64,000 bases of DNA, taken from assembly GCA_916988195.3 (NCBI GenBank), contig CAKASQ030000061.1:62001-126000 (forward strand). The letters are read 5' to 3'. The translations under genes were made by a program, and so were the position numbers. Source of the stretch: Oscillospiraceae bacterium. Lineage in GTDB: Bacteria > Bacillota > Clostridia > Oscillospirales > Oscillospiraceae. The notes below the pieces were generated by a model. The model saw only the letters and a program-made list of their open reading frames with translations, was not told where the DNA came from and searched no databases. The stretch's first letter is position 1, and each line of letters starts with the position of its first letter. Below, piece after piece: positions 17,908 through 26,749 of the stretch.

Positions 17908-19038
17908 ATGTTTAAACTATTAAAAACAGAAGGAGCTGCCCGGCGGGGCGAATTTTCCTGCCCACACGGCACAGTGCAGACGCCGGTATTTATGAATGTC
18001 GGCACACAGGCGGCCATCAAGGGCGCGCTGTCCGCGGAAGATCTGGAGCACATCGGAACGCAGGTGGAGCTGTCCAACACGTACCATCTGCATCTTCGCC
18101 CGGGCGACGAGGTCGTGAAGAAAATGGGCGGACTTCACAAATTCATGACGTGGCAGGGGCCGATTCTCACGGACTCCGGCGGCTTTCAGGTCTTTTCGCT
18201 TGCGGGGCTGCGCAAGATCAAAGAAGAGGGCGTGACGTTCGCGTCCCATCTCGACGGGCACAAAATTTTCATGGGACCCGAGGAGAGCATGCGCATCCAG
18301 TCGAACCTCGGCTCGGATATTGCGATGGCGTTTGATGAGTGCGTGGAAAACCCTGCGACGTATCCATACGCAAAGGCCTCGTGTGAGCGCACGGCAAGAT
18401 GGCTCGCGCGCTGCAAGGAGGCCTTGGTAAAGTACAATGCCGAGCCCGACGCAGTCAATCCCGGCCAGCAGCTCTGGGGCATCAATCAGGGCGCGACGTT
18501 CAAGGACCTTCGCATCTGGCACATGCAGGAGATTGCAAAGCTCGATCTTCCCGGCTACGCGATCGGCGGGCTTGCCGTTGGTGAGCCGACCGAGGTCATG
18601 TACGACATCATTGAGGCCGTCGAGCCCTACATGCCGAAGGACCGGCCGCGGTATCTGATGGGGGTCGGCACGCCGTCCAATATCATCGAAAGCGTCGCCC
18701 GGGGCGTGGACTTTTTTGACTGCGTCATGCCCGCGCGAAATGCCCGGCACGGCAAGCTCTTTACCTGGCAGGGCGCGCTCAACATGAAAAACGCAAAGTA
18801 CACCTATGACGACAGCCCCATTGACCCACAGTGCGACTGCCCGGTTTGCAGGCGTTATTCCCGTGCGTATATCCGGCACCTGTTCAAGGCCGAGGAAATG
18901 CTCGCCATGCGTCTGAGCGTGATGCACAACCTGTATTTTTACAACAAGCTCACCGAGAAAATCCGGGACGCACTCGACGAAGGGACGTTTTCTGAGTTCC
19001 GCGCGGAATATTCGCGGAAGCTCGATGAGAAAATATAA
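17908..19038 (+). CDS. tgt: tRNA-guanine transglycosylase
   Basis: A 376-residue TGT that exchanges G34 of His, Asn, Asp and Tyr tRNAs for preQ1. Catalytic residues are visible: D89 in TDSGGFQVFS and the nucleophile D271 in DFFDCVMPARNARHG. The zinc site is C-D-C-P-V-C followed by a histidine in AYIRHLF. Length and motifs are those of bacterial Tgt. Cotranscribed with queA; yajC follows after a separate promoter. The yajC adjacency to queA-tgt is a common bacterial arrangement, though secDF are absent here. Confidence 0.97.
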   Translation: MFKLLKTEGAARRGEFSCPHGTVQTPVFMNVGTQAAIKGALSAEDLEHIGTQVELSNTYHLHLRPGDEVVKKMGGLHKFMTWQGPILTDSGGFQVFSLAGLRKIKEEGVTFASHLDGHKIFMGPEESMRIQSNLGSDIAMAFDECVENPATYPYAKASCERTARWLARCKEALVKYNAEPDAVNPGQQLWGINQGATFKDLRIWHMQEIAKLDLPGYAIGGLAVGEPTEVMYDIIEAVEPYMPKDRPRYLMGVGTPSNIIESVARGVDFFDCVMPARNARHGKLFTWQGALNMKNAKYTYDDSPIDPQCDCPVCRRYSRAYIRHLFKAEEMLAMRLSVMHNLYFYNKLTEKIRDALDEGTFSEFRAEYSRKLDEKI

Positions 19039-19078
19039 GAAGTTTTTGTAAATTTCCCGGCTATTTTTCACAGGTGGC

Positions 19079-19107
19079 TTGCAAAAGCATATTGTTCTCG
19101 TTATAAT
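19079..19107 (+). promoter_or_regulatory. Promoter of yajC
   Basis: TTGCAA (19079-19084), 17 bp, TATAAT (19102-19107), with GGAGG at 19127-19131 before the ATG. Confidence 0.75.
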
Positions 19108-19139
19108 AATCAAAGACTTTTAATTCGGAGGAAAATGTA

Positions 19140-19508
19140 ATGGTTCTGTTTTTAACGTCCGCAGACGCTTCTGCGGCAAATGGCGGCGGCTCGATGCTCG
19201 TCATGATGATCGTCCTGATCGCGGTTTTCTACTTCTTCATGATTCGCCCGGAAAACAAGCGCAAGAAGGAAGCGCAGGCCATGCGCGACGCGATCAAGGT
19301 CGGTGATAACATCACGACCATCGGCGGCATCATCGGCGACGTTGTGTCTGTCAAGGACGACTCCATCGTCATCGAGACCAGCGCTGACCGTGTCCGTGTT
19401 GAGTTTGCGAAGTTCGCAATCTCCACGAACAACACCGCAGAAAAGGAAGCGGCCAAGAAGAGAGCCGAAGCTGCCGCTGCCCGCAAGGAAAAGAAGGCAA
19501 AGAAGTAA
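19140..19508 (+). CDS. yajC: YajC, preprotein translocase accessory subunit
   Basis: A 122-residue single-pass membrane protein: a Gly-rich N-terminus, one hydrophobic segment (about 20-37), then IRPENKRKKEAQAMRDAIKVGDNITTIGGIIGDVV, the YajC core, and a long Lys/Ala/Glu-rich tail. YajC associates with SecDF near the Sec translocon. The N-terminus is short and follows its own promoter and ribosome site. The tail is longer and more basic than in E. coli YajC. secD and secF are not in the window. Confidence 0.9.
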   Translation: MVLFLTSADASAANGGGSMLVMMIVLIAVFYFFMIRPENKRKKEAQAMRDAIKVGDNITTIGGIIGDVVSVKDDSIVIETSADRVRVEFAKFAISTNNTAEKEAAKKRAEAAAARKEKKAKK

Positions 19509-19511
19509 GAT

Positions 19512-19545
19512 AAAAATTCCCGCCGCCCATCGGCGGGAATTTTTT
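19512..19545 (+). terminator. Terminator of yajC
   Basis: AATTCCCGCCG / CGGCGGGAATT stem around CCCAT, then a T run. Confidence 0.88.
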
Positions 19546-19577
19546 GTATCAAAAAGGGAATGGAAGGAGGCAGCATC

Positions 19578-19805
19578 ATGAAATGTCCGTTTTGCGGGCA
19601 GGAGATGGAGCAAGGGAAGCTTCGAAGCCGCGGCGGATTGTTCTTTCTGCCGGAGGGGGAAGGCTTACCGAAGCTGTATACCTGGCGGGAAATGGAAAAG
19701 CACAGGGCAGTCTATTTGCCGCCATATGCGCTGAGATGGTGGGCGGACTATCCGGCGGCGCAGATCTGCAGGTTCTGCTCTAAAATTGTGGTCGATTACA
19801 ATTGA
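19578..19805 (+). CDS. Small zinc-ribbon protein (PF20097/DUF6487-like)
   Basis: A 75-residue protein with CPFC (residues 3-6) and CRFC (64-67) as the two halves of a zinc ribbon, and an internal conserved-looking stretch rich in aromatics. The ATG at 19578 has AAGGAGG just upstream; the longer in-frame ATG at 19560 overlaps the terminator region and has none. No function is known to me. It stands alone between terminators. Confidence 0.7.
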   Translation: MKCPFCGQEMEQGKLRSRGGLFFLPEGEGLPKLYTWREMEKHRAVYLPPYALRWWADYPAAQICRFCSKIVVDYN

Positions 19806-19831
19806 GCGTCCGTGTTCAAGTATAACATGCA

Positions 19832-19866
19832 AGCGCCCGCCGTATGGAAACCATACGGCGGGCGCT
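19832..19866. terminator. Long perfect inverted repeat between convergent genes
   Basis: A 16-bp perfect stem, AGCGCCCGCCGTATGG with its complement around AAA, in the 90-bp gap between the zinc-ribbon gene and the convergent lipoprotein gene. It probably stops transcription in both directions, though it lacks an immediate T run. Confidence 0.6.
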
Positions 19867-19894
19867 ATGGCTATGTCAGCTTTTTTAGACGGGC

Positions 19895-21487
19895 TTAGAA
19901 ATAGTCTCCCCAGCCTTCATCGTCGTAGGCATAATCATCCCAGCCGTCACCGGGATCGGACCACGGGTCGTAGTCGTCGTAATACTCGTCCGAGTAGTCC
20001 CAACCCGCGTCGTTGTTCTCCATGTACTCGCCGGAATCGGTGTCAATATAGCCGTCCGAGCCGTAGGAGATGAACTCGTTTTCATAGCCGTTCCAGTACC
20101 AGACATCGCCATCCTCGTCGTACCAGTAGTACGCCGTGCCGTAGTCGCCGGTATCGCCGGAATAGACCGGCTGCGCGGGGACGGGCTTGGGAGCGGTGCT
20201 CCAGCCGGCAGAGTATGAGAGGGTCGTGAGCATGTTGTTGCAGATGTCAAAGTAGTTGCGGATCCTTCCCTCGAGGGCAATCGTCGTCGCGACAAGTGCG
20301 TAGCCGGTGGGGCCGTAGTAACGTACCTCCATGCAGCCGCGCACGGGCTGAGACGGGTCGCCTGCGAAGACCGAGCCGTCGAGCCACATGTAGCCCGTCA
20401 GGCTGTAATAATCGCCGTTGTCTTTAAAGTCCGAGCCGAAGGACTTGAGAAGATAGCTTCCGTACATGCTCTTCATGAAATCATCGAGCATCTTCACCAT
20501 ATAGGGCTTCGCGCTGGCCGCGCCCTTTTCCATGTAGGGGTCGAAGCCGGAGATCGGCTGGAAGGCGATCATGATATTGGAGTAATAGTCGTCCGTGCCG
20601 TCCTCCATGACCGCGTTGAAGCTCAGGGCGTTCGAGACGTTCGGCTGCTCGTGCGCCTCCATCTGGATGGGGTAGTCGATCGTGACATTCGTAAAGCCGC
20701 CTGGGAAGGTGGACGTCTGGTTCAGGTCATCCTCCGGCGTGGGCAGGAGCATGATGTAATCGGACGAGGAGAGCGTGTTGCCGTTCGCGTCGCTCAAATC
20801 GCCGTAGGATGTCTGCCAGAGGGAGACAAGCTCCGTGCCGTCTTCCATGCAGAGTGTGATATTCTCGTCTTCGTTCACAACGTAGCCGGGCCCGATCTGC
20901 TCGCCGTAGAGGTTGATGGCGATCCATTCGAAGTCCTCGTTGATGACGAAGTAGAACGGCTCCCCGTCAAGCCGCCAGCAGCCGGTATAGCCGGAGATAT
21001 CACCGAGCGCGGCGACCTCTTCCGCGTCCAGCCCGGCGGCGAGGTCTTCATTCGAAGCCGCTTCATAGTCCGCGTAGAGAGTTTCATATTCGTCGGCAGT
21101 GCAGATAATGATGCTGATGGCCTCTTCAGGCGTGTCGAAGACGATATAGTCGCCGTCTTTGATCTGGAAATCGACTTCGTCGACCGAGGTATCGTACAAA
21201 ATGGTGTTATCCTCGCCGTAGACGAGAATGTTCCAGGTGTCGGGGACTTCGGATTCCTTATAGGTGCCGAGGTTCCGATCCATGGTTTCGCCGTCCATAA
21301 ACGTTCCATCGACAAGCTCGGTGTCCCATTCGGTGCTGGTCGAAGGCGTGATGCTGATGGACGTGATGCCGTGGCCGCTTTGGTTGGCGAGCGTAACGGA
21401 GACGGTCTGCTCCTGCTCCTCGCCGCATCCGGACAGCGCAAGCAGCGCGAGCACAAGCGCAAGCAGCAGGCAAAGCTTCTTTTTCAT
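19895..21487 (-). CDS. Large lipoprotein of unknown function with acidic aromatic tail
   Basis: A 530-residue secreted lipoprotein: signal peptide with lipobox LSGC (lipid on C21), a first domain (about 28-150) that looks like a beta-sandwich (VSVTLANQSGHGITSISIT), a middle region, and an unusual C-terminus of about 90 residues made mostly of Tyr, Asp, Trp, Gly and Glu (for example YYWYDEDGDVWYWNGYEN and DDYAYDDEGWGDYF). I recognise no named family. It sits downstream of the aromatic operon on the same strand but is separated from aroQ by about 130 bases with a hairpin. The tail could bind cations, carbohydrate or cell wall (speculative). Confidence 0.75.
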   Translation of the reverse strand: MKKKLCLLLALVLALLALSGCGEEQEQTVSVTLANQSGHGITSISITPSTSTEWDTELVDGTFMDGETMDRNLGTYKESEVPDTWNILVYGEDNTILYDTSVDEVDFQIKDGDYIVFDTPEEAISIIICTADEYETLYADYEAASNEDLAAGLDAEEVAALGDISGYTGCWRLDGEPFYFVINEDFEWIAINLYGEQIGPGYVVNEDENITLCMEDGTELVSLWQTSYGDLSDANGNTLSSSDYIMLLPTPEDDLNQTSTFPGGFTNVTIDYPIQMEAHEQPNVSNALSFNAVMEDGTDDYYSNIMIAFQPISGFDPYMEKGAASAKPYMVKMLDDFMKSMYGSYLLKSFGSDFKDNGDYYSLTGYMWLDGSVFAGDPSQPVRGCMEVRYYGPTGYALVATTIALEGRIRNYFDICNNMLTTLSYSAGWSTAPKPVPAQPVYSGDTGDYGTAYYWYDEDGDVWYWNGYENEFISYGSDGYIDTDSGEYMENNDAGWDYSDEYYDDYDPWSDPGDGWDDYAYDDEGWGDYF

Positions 21488-21551
21488 ATGTTTCCTCCTT
21501 CATATTCCGGAAATCGATTTCGAACGCTGCGGCGGGGAAATGCAGAGAAAG

Positions 21552-21582
21552 CCCCACCATACACATTGAGTGTATCGTGGGG
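21552..21582 (-). terminator. Hairpin after aroQ (weak terminator)
   Basis: Imperfect stem CCCCAC-GATACACT / TGTGTATGGTGGGG between aroQ and the lipoprotein gene. The following bases are CTTTCTCT rather than a clean T run, so termination may be partial. Confidence 0.45.
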
Positions 21583-21615
21583 TAAAAGGAAAGAACAGTA
21601 ACCTTTGGTTAGTTT

Positions 21616-22053
21616 TCAGCCTGCGTTCAGGCGCTCTTTCAGTGCGAAGACAGCCTGCCGATAGCCCTCGAAGCCAAGGCCCGTGAAGCGCGTAAAGCAC
21701 GCAAGACCCGCGTAGGACACATGGCGGAACGGCTCGCGTGCGTCCACGTCGGAAAGATGCACCTCGACCGCCGGAATCGCGACGGCTTTGAGTGCGTCTA
21801 AGATTGCGACGCTCGTGTGTGTATAGGCGGCAGGATTGATAACAATGCCGTCAAAAACGCCGTAGGCCGCCTGGATTTTGTCCACGATCACGCCCTCGTG
21901 GTTCGACTGGAAGACCTCGCAGCCGAAGCCCGCCTCCCGGCAGGCGTTTTCGCAGAACGCGACCAGCGCGGCGTAGTTCTTCGTGCCGTAAATTGTGGGC
22001 TCGCGCAGACCAAGCAGGTTCAGATTCGGGCCGTTGATGATGAGTACCTTCAT
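21616..22053 (-). CDS. aroQ: 3-dehydroquinate dehydratase, type II
   Basis: A 145-residue type II enzyme (the small dodecameric class) that removes water from 3-dehydroquinate. NGPNLNLLG (residues 7-15) and the catalytic Y22 in EPTIYG are present, as are the NPAAYTHTS and EVHLSDVDAREPFRHVS motifs. Step three of the shikimate pathway. Its start overlaps the AroE-AroK stop by four bases, and it is the last gene of the aromatic operon. Confidence 0.96.
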   Translation of the reverse strand: MKVLIINGPNLNLLGLREPTIYGTKNYAALVAFCENACREAGFGCEVFQSNHEGVIVDKIQAAYGVFDGIVINPAAYTHTSVAILDALKAVAIPAVEVHLSDVDAREPFRHVSYAGLACFTRFTGLGFEGYRQAVFALKERLNAG

Positions 22054-23270
22054 AAAAGCGCCTCCTCAATTTGTTGTACGCACACGTTGATGGTCGTATC
22101 ATTTCGGACGGTCACGTCGGAAAACTGCTCGTAGAGCGCCTTCCGCGTTTCCCAGAGTGCCGCCAACGGGTTGGCCTGCGACATCGGCCGTCCGTCCGTC
22201 GGCAGCAGCTCCAATGGCCGCGTCAGCCAGACGATGCGCCCGTTTTGATGCAGGGACGGATAATTTTCCGGTCTTGTCACGCAGCCGCCGCCGGTTGCGA
22301 GGATGGTTCCGGATGCCTTTCCGAGATCGGCCAGAACCGCAGATTCAAACTTCCGGAAGCCGGGCTCGCCGTCCTTTGCAAAAATTTCAGGAATGGAGCA
22401 GCCCGCGCGGCGGACAATTTCTGCGTCCGCGTCGATAAACGGACGGTGGAGCGTGTTTGCCAGCGCCTGCCCGATGGAGCTCTTGCCGCAGCCGGGCATG
22501 CCGATGAGCACGATGTTCTGCATCTGATGGGACAAAAGACGCTCAATGCGGTCGATTTCCGTGTCCGGAATTTCCGTATCCGTAAAATACTCGCACGCTT
22601 TTTTCGCCTGCGCGACGAGCATCGAAAGGCCGCTTGCGTGCGGTACCGAGAGCGCCTCGGCCTGCAGCATCAGCGCTGTGCGCGCGGGGTTGTAGACAAC
22701 GTCCAAAACGCCCTCGGGTGCGTCAAAACAGGCCAAATCAACCGGGCTTGTCCCATTTTCGGGGTACATACCGAGGGGCGTGGCGTTGACGAGAATTTTC
22801 GCGTCCGTGTGCCGGTCCAGATTTTCATAGTTGTTTTCGCCTGAGCGGGAGATAACGACGACGGGGTCCGCGCCAAGGGACTTTAACACATGGCAGACCG
22901 TGACCGACGCGCCGCCGGAGCCGAAGACAAGCGCCTTTTTCCCTGCAACCTCGACTCCGCTTTTGCGGAGCATCCACGAAAAGCCGAACGCATCTGTGTT
23001 GTAGCCGGTAAGCTTTCCTGCGCGGTTTACGATCGTGTTGACGCTTCCGATGGCCGCGGCCTCGGGAGAAATTTCGTCAAGCAGCGGCATGACGGCCTTT
23101 TTGTAGGGAATCGTGACGTTCAGTCCGTCAAACGTGCCGGACTTTAAAAAGCGATTGAGTTCCTCCGGCTCTTTTTCGTAGAGCTTGTATTCATAGGAGG
23201 CAAGCTCGTGGTGAATCTGGGGGGAGTAGCTGTGGCCGAGCTTACGGCCGAGAAGTCCGCAGCGCAGCAT
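22050..23270 (-). CDS. Fused shikimate dehydrogenase - shikimate kinase
   Basis: One 406-residue chain with two pathway enzymes. Residues 1 to about 245 are AroE: K57 in NVTIPYKK and D93 in GYNTDAFG are the catalytic pair, and GSGGAS (117-122) binds NADP. Residues about 250-406 are AroK: Walker A GMPGCGKSS (257-265), D280/D282 in FIDADAEI, and GGG in LATGGGC (327-329). Together they reduce 3-dehydroshikimate and phosphorylate shikimate. There is no stop or frameshift at the junction, which runs through RIERLLSHQMQNIVLIG, so the fusion is real. It overlaps pheA by one base and aroQ by four. Confidence 0.95.
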   Translation of the reverse strand: MLRCGLLGRKLGHSYSPQIHHELASYEYKLYEKEPEELNRFLKSGTFDGLNVTIPYKKAVMPLLDEISPEAAAIGSVNTIVNRAGKLTGYNTDAFGFSWMLRKSGVEVAGKKALVFGSGGASVTVCHVLKSLGADPVVVISRSGENNYENLDRHTDAKILVNATPLGMYPENGTSPVDLACFDAPEGVLDVVYNPARTALMLQAEALSVPHASGLSMLVAQAKKACEYFTDTEIPDTEIDRIERLLSHQMQNIVLIGMPGCGKSSIGQALANTLHRPFIDADAEIVRRAGCSIPEIFAKDGEPGFRKFESAVLADLGKASGTILATGGGCVTRPENYPSLHQNGRIVWLTRPLELLPTDGRPMSQANPLAALWETRKALYEQFSDVTVRNDTTINVCVQQIEEALL

Positions 23271-24412
23271 CAGATCACCTCGCTGTAGCTTCCGAGGTAC
23301 GAGAACTGCTCGCAGATTCCGGGAAGCTCTGCCATGAGCTGCAAGAACGTGGGGGAGTAGATAGAGGTATCCAGGTCAAAGTAGAATGCGAACTCAAAAT
23401 CGCGCTCGGGAATCGGGCGGCTTTCAAGCTTGTTGAGGTTGATGCCAAGGGCGTTAAAGAGAGACAGCACCTGATACAGTGCGCCAGGCTTGTGCGCGAG
23501 CACCATGCGAAGGCTCGTGCGGTCCGCGCCTGGATAAATTTCTAGGTTTTTGCTGATGCAGATGAAACGGGTGTAGTTGTTGCCCTGATCCTGCACACTT
23601 TCGGCGAGCGCGGTGAGACCGTAGAGCGCGCCGCATGTGCGCGAAGCCAGCGCCGCCACGTCGTTCCGGCCGGATTCTGCGACGAATTTGGCGGCCTGCG
23701 CCGTGTTTTCGCAGCGGATGATCTGCGCGTTCGGCAGTGTCTTCAAAAATTCCTGGCACTGGCCGATGGCCTGCTCGTGGGAATATACCTCGCGGATGTC
23801 TTCAAGCTTCGTGCCGGGACGAACGAGAAGGCTGTGGTCGACCTTGAGGCGCGTGCTGCGGACGATGTAAAATTCGTGCTGGAGCATGAGGTCATAGACC
23901 TTGTTGACGGAGCCCGCCGTGCTGTTTTCCAGCGGAATAATGCCGTACTGGCAAAGACCCTTTTCGATCGCCGAGAAGACGGCCTCAAAGTTCGAGAAAT
24001 ACAAAATGTTCGGAGCCTGAAACAGCTTTTCACAGGCCAGCTGGGAATACGCGCCCTCCACGCCCTGGCAGGCGACCATCGCCTTGGGCGGGAAGAGGTT
24101 GGGGGTAGATTCAATCGCGGCGGCAATTTTTTTGGGAAGCTCCGCGTCGTTCCCGAGAAGGCGGTGCTGATACGCGCGGCTCAGCGAGAAAATGAGCGAA
24201 TACAAGCACCTTGCGCTGTTTTCCAGATCGTCAGGCGCCATCTCGGAGATCGCGGCCAGCTTCTGGCGCTCGCGCCCCGCGTCCAGAACGGGAAGATTGT
24301 TTTCCTTCTTATAGGCCGCAATCTCAGCGGCGCAGGCCATCCGCTCGGTAAAGAGCTTCACGAGCTGCTGATCGATTTCGTCGATTGCTTTGCGGGACTG
24401 CTCTAAATTCAT
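23270..24412 (-). CDS. pheA: Bifunctional chorismate mutase / prephenate dehydratase (P-protein)
   Basis: A 380-residue P-protein: N-terminal AroQ-type chorismate mutase (about 1-90, with AIDEIDQQLVKLFTERMACA), prephenate dehydratase domain (about 110-285, with GVEGAYSQLACEKLF, IPLENSTAGSVNKVYDLM and NNYTRFICIS), and a C-terminal ACT domain (about 297-375, with AHKPGALYQVLSLF and NLNKLESRPIPE) that normally gives phenylalanine feedback inhibition. It makes phenylpyruvate from chorismate. Thirteen bases separate it from aroC. Confidence 0.96.
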   Translation of the reverse strand: MNLEQSRKAIDEIDQQLVKLFTERMACAAEIAAYKKENNLPVLDAGRERQKLAAISEMAPDDLENSARCLYSLIFSLSRAYQHRLLGNDAELPKKIAAAIESTPNLFPPKAMVACQGVEGAYSQLACEKLFQAPNILYFSNFEAVFSAIEKGLCQYGIIPLENSTAGSVNKVYDLMLQHEFYIVRSTRLKVDHSLLVRPGTKLEDIREVYSHEQAIGQCQEFLKTLPNAQIIRCENTAQAAKFVAESGRNDVAALASRTCGALYGLTALAESVQDQGNNYTRFICISKNLEIYPGADRTSLRMVLAHKPGALYQVLSLFNALGINLNKLESRPIPERDFEFAFYFDLDTSIYSPTFLQLMAELPGICEQFSYLGSYSEVI

Positions 24413-24425
24413 GGTAAGTACCTCC

Positions 24426-25490
24426 TCAAATTCCGGACGCTTTCAGCGCGTCGTAAATGGCGATGGCGGCGGCGGCTTCCACACAGGGAACCGCGCGCGG
24501 GACAATGCAGGGGTCGTGCCGTCCGTGAATGCTTAATTCCGCGTTCTGCATTGCGGACAGCGAAACGGAGTGCTGCGTTTTTGCGATGGACGGCGTGGGC
24601 TTGACGGCCAGACGGAAGACGATCGGCATGCCGTTTGAAATGCCGCCCAGAATGCCGCCGCAGTGGTTTGTTTCGGTGACGACGCGCCCATCTTCCACGC
24701 GGTACGCGTCGTTATTTTCGCTGCCACGAAGCCCCGCTGCTGCGAAGCCGAGGCCGAACGCAATACCCTTGACGGCAGGAATGGCGAAAGCAAGCTGGCT
24801 GATTTTGTTCTCTAACCCGCCGAACATCGGTTCCCCGAGCCCGGCGGGAACGCCTATGATCTGGCAGCGGATGATGCCTCCGACGGAGTCTTCCTCCGCG
24901 CGCGCCTGTGCAATCGCGGCCTTCATATGTTTGGCAGATTCGTCGCTTGTCGCGGGGAAGTCCTTTCGGTCGACCGGCGCGAGAAATTCGGACGTGTCCT
25001 CGATTCCGGCAATCGCGTCAATGCGCGCCATGACCTCGATACCACGTGCTGCGAGCAGCTGCTTGCAAATGCCGCCCGCAATGCACAAGGGAGCGGTCAG
25101 ACGGCCGGAGAAGTGTCCGCCGCCGGCAACGTCCTGATAGCCGCCAAATTTCACCTGCGCGGTGTAGTCGGCGTGACCCGGGCGGGGGATGTCGATGAGA
25201 TTGCGATAATCCTGCGAGCGTGTATTCGTGTTGTGGATTACAGCGCAGAGCGGCGCGCCGCAGGTCACGGTTCCGACAAGCCCGGAGAGAAATTCCGGAA
25301 GATCTGCCTCTTTTCGCGGCGTCGACCATGCATTCTGGCCGGGGGCTCTTCTGCGGAGAAATGCGCCGAGCTCGTCCATGTCGATGGCAAGGCCCGCCGG
25401 AAGGCCGGAAAGGGTCACGCCGATTGCGGGGCTATGGGACTGGCCGAAGATGGAAAGCTCCAGCGCGTCGCCATGATAAAAGCTGCTCAT
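24426..25490 (-). CDS. aroC: Chorismate synthase
   Basis: A 354-residue FMN-dependent lyase that converts EPSP to chorismate. Signatures GQSHSPAIGV near the N-terminus, RPGHADYTAQVKFG, and AGGGHFSGRLTA are all present. The chosen start at 25490 (MSSFYHGD) overlaps the aroA stop as ATGA; longer reading frames extend into aroA. Last common step before the branch to Phe and Tyr. Confidence 0.96.
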   Translation of the reverse strand: MSSFYHGDALELSIFGQSHSPAIGVTLSGLPAGLAIDMDELGAFLRRRAPGQNAWSTPRKEADLPEFLSGLVGTVTCGAPLCAVIHNTNTRSQDYRNLIDIPRPGHADYTAQVKFGGYQDVAGGGHFSGRLTAPLCIAGGICKQLLAARGIEVMARIDAIAGIEDTSEFLAPVDRKDFPATSDESAKHMKAAIAQARAEEDSVGGIIRCQIIGVPAGLGEPMFGGLENKISQLAFAIPAVKGIAFGLGFAAAGLRGSENNDAYRVEDGRVVTETNHCGGILGGISNGMPIVFRLAVKPTPSIAKTQHSVSLSAMQNAELSIHGRHDPCIVPRAVPCVEAAAAIAIYDALKASGI

Positions 25491-26749
25491 GTGGGTTCTC
25501 CTTTCAGATGGTCCAGCGTCTTCCAGAATTCGGGGTACGATTTGGATGTGCACTGCGCGCCAAGAATCGTTACCGGCTCCCGGCACCCGCTGGCAAGAAC
25601 AGCGGCGAGCATCGCGATCCGGTGATCGCCGAAGGAATCGGCGGTTCCGCCCGTGAGGCGGGGGGTTCCGGTAATGACGAGCCCGTCGGGAAGCTCCTTT
25701 GCCTGCCCGCCAAGGGATTTGATTGTTTCAGCAACCGTATGCAGCCGGTCGGATTCTTTGAGACGCAGCCTTGCTGCGTTCGTGATGTTCGTTTCGCCCT
25801 CTGCGTAGGCCGCGACAGCCGCGACGGCGGGGATTAAGTCCGGGATTGCGCCCGCGTCAATGTCGATGCCGTGAAGCGAGGACTTTCGGACAAACACACC
25901 GCCAGTTTCCGCCCGAACCTCCGCACCGAATCTTGACAGAAGCTCCAGAACGGCCCGGTCGGCCTGCCGGGAGGTTTCCTGCAGGCCGGAGGCAAAAATG
26001 CCGGTATCCGACAGTGCACCTGCGCAGAGAAAGAAGGCTGCGCCAGACCAGTCGCCTTCGGCTGCAAGCCCATCCGGGAGGCAGCAGGTCTGATTGCCGG
26101 GGATGGTAAAGACGTTCTGCGATTTGGAAAAGCGAATGCCGGAATTTAAGACCGCGTCCTCGGTCATGGCAAGGTAGCTTGCCGATTGCAGCGCGCCTGT
26201 AATGGTAAGCGTGCTGCTTCCCGGAAGAAGGGGAAGCGCGAACAGAAGTCCCGACAGATACTGAGACGAGACGTTGCCGGGGAGCGCGAAGCTGCCTGCC
26301 AGCAATTTTCCGGAAACATGAAGCTCCGCGCCAGTTTGATGAATGTGCATGCCGTGTGCGATCAAGACCTCGTCAAACGGGTGGAGCGGCCGCTCGGGGA
26401 GCCGTCCTTCCATATGAAAGACCGCGTCAAGACCAAGTGCGCCCACGACCGGAAGCAAGAACCGAAGCGTCGAGCCGCTTTCCTTACAATATAATTGACA
26501 GGCACCGTCCGGTCTCCCGTTTGCGAAAATGGGTGAGACGGAAATCGTTCCGCCCTCGTGCGTGATCTTCGCGCCCATGGCGTTCAGGCAGTCGATCGTG
26601 GCGATGATATCGTCGGAAAACGTATCGCACGAGACGCGAACGGAGGCGTGTCCCAGCGCGGCGCAGATGAGGAGCCGGTGCGCATGCGATTTGGACGCGG
26701 GCGCGCGGAACTGGCCCGACAATGCGCCGGGGAAAACCACGCGGTTCAT
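25487..26749 (-). CDS. aroA: EPSP synthase (3-phosphoshikimate 1-carboxyvinyltransferase)
   Basis: A 420-residue EPSP synthase. The N-terminal phosphate-binding motif APASKSHAHRLLICAALG, the LRFLLPVVGALG region, and the late LRLKESDRLHTVAETIKSLGG and GDHRIAMLAAVLASG motifs are all in place. It joins shikimate-3-phosphate and PEP. Both ends overlap neighbours by four bases (aroB upstream, aroC downstream), indicating translational coupling. Where other EPSP synthases have LRFLxPxxG the PEP-loop alanine/glycine pattern is ordinary, so I make no claim about glyphosate class. Confidence 0.95.
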   Translation of the reverse strand: MNRVVFPGALSGQFRAPASKSHAHRLLICAALGHASVRVSCDTFSDDIIATIDCLNAMGAKITHEGGTISVSPIFANGRPDGACQLYCKESGSTLRFLLPVVGALGLDAVFHMEGRLPERPLHPFDEVLIAHGMHIHQTGAELHVSGKLLAGSFALPGNVSSQYLSGLLFALPLLPGSSTLTITGALQSASYLAMTEDAVLNSGIRFSKSQNVFTIPGNQTCCLPDGLAAEGDWSGAAFFLCAGALSDTGIFASGLQETSRQADRAVLELLSRFGAEVRAETGGVFVRKSSLHGIDIDAGAIPDLIPAVAAVAAYAEGETNITNAARLRLKESDRLHTVAETIKSLGGQAKELPDGLVITGTPRLTGGTADSFGDHRIAMLAAVLASGCREPVTILGAQCTSKSYPEFWKTLDHLKGEPT

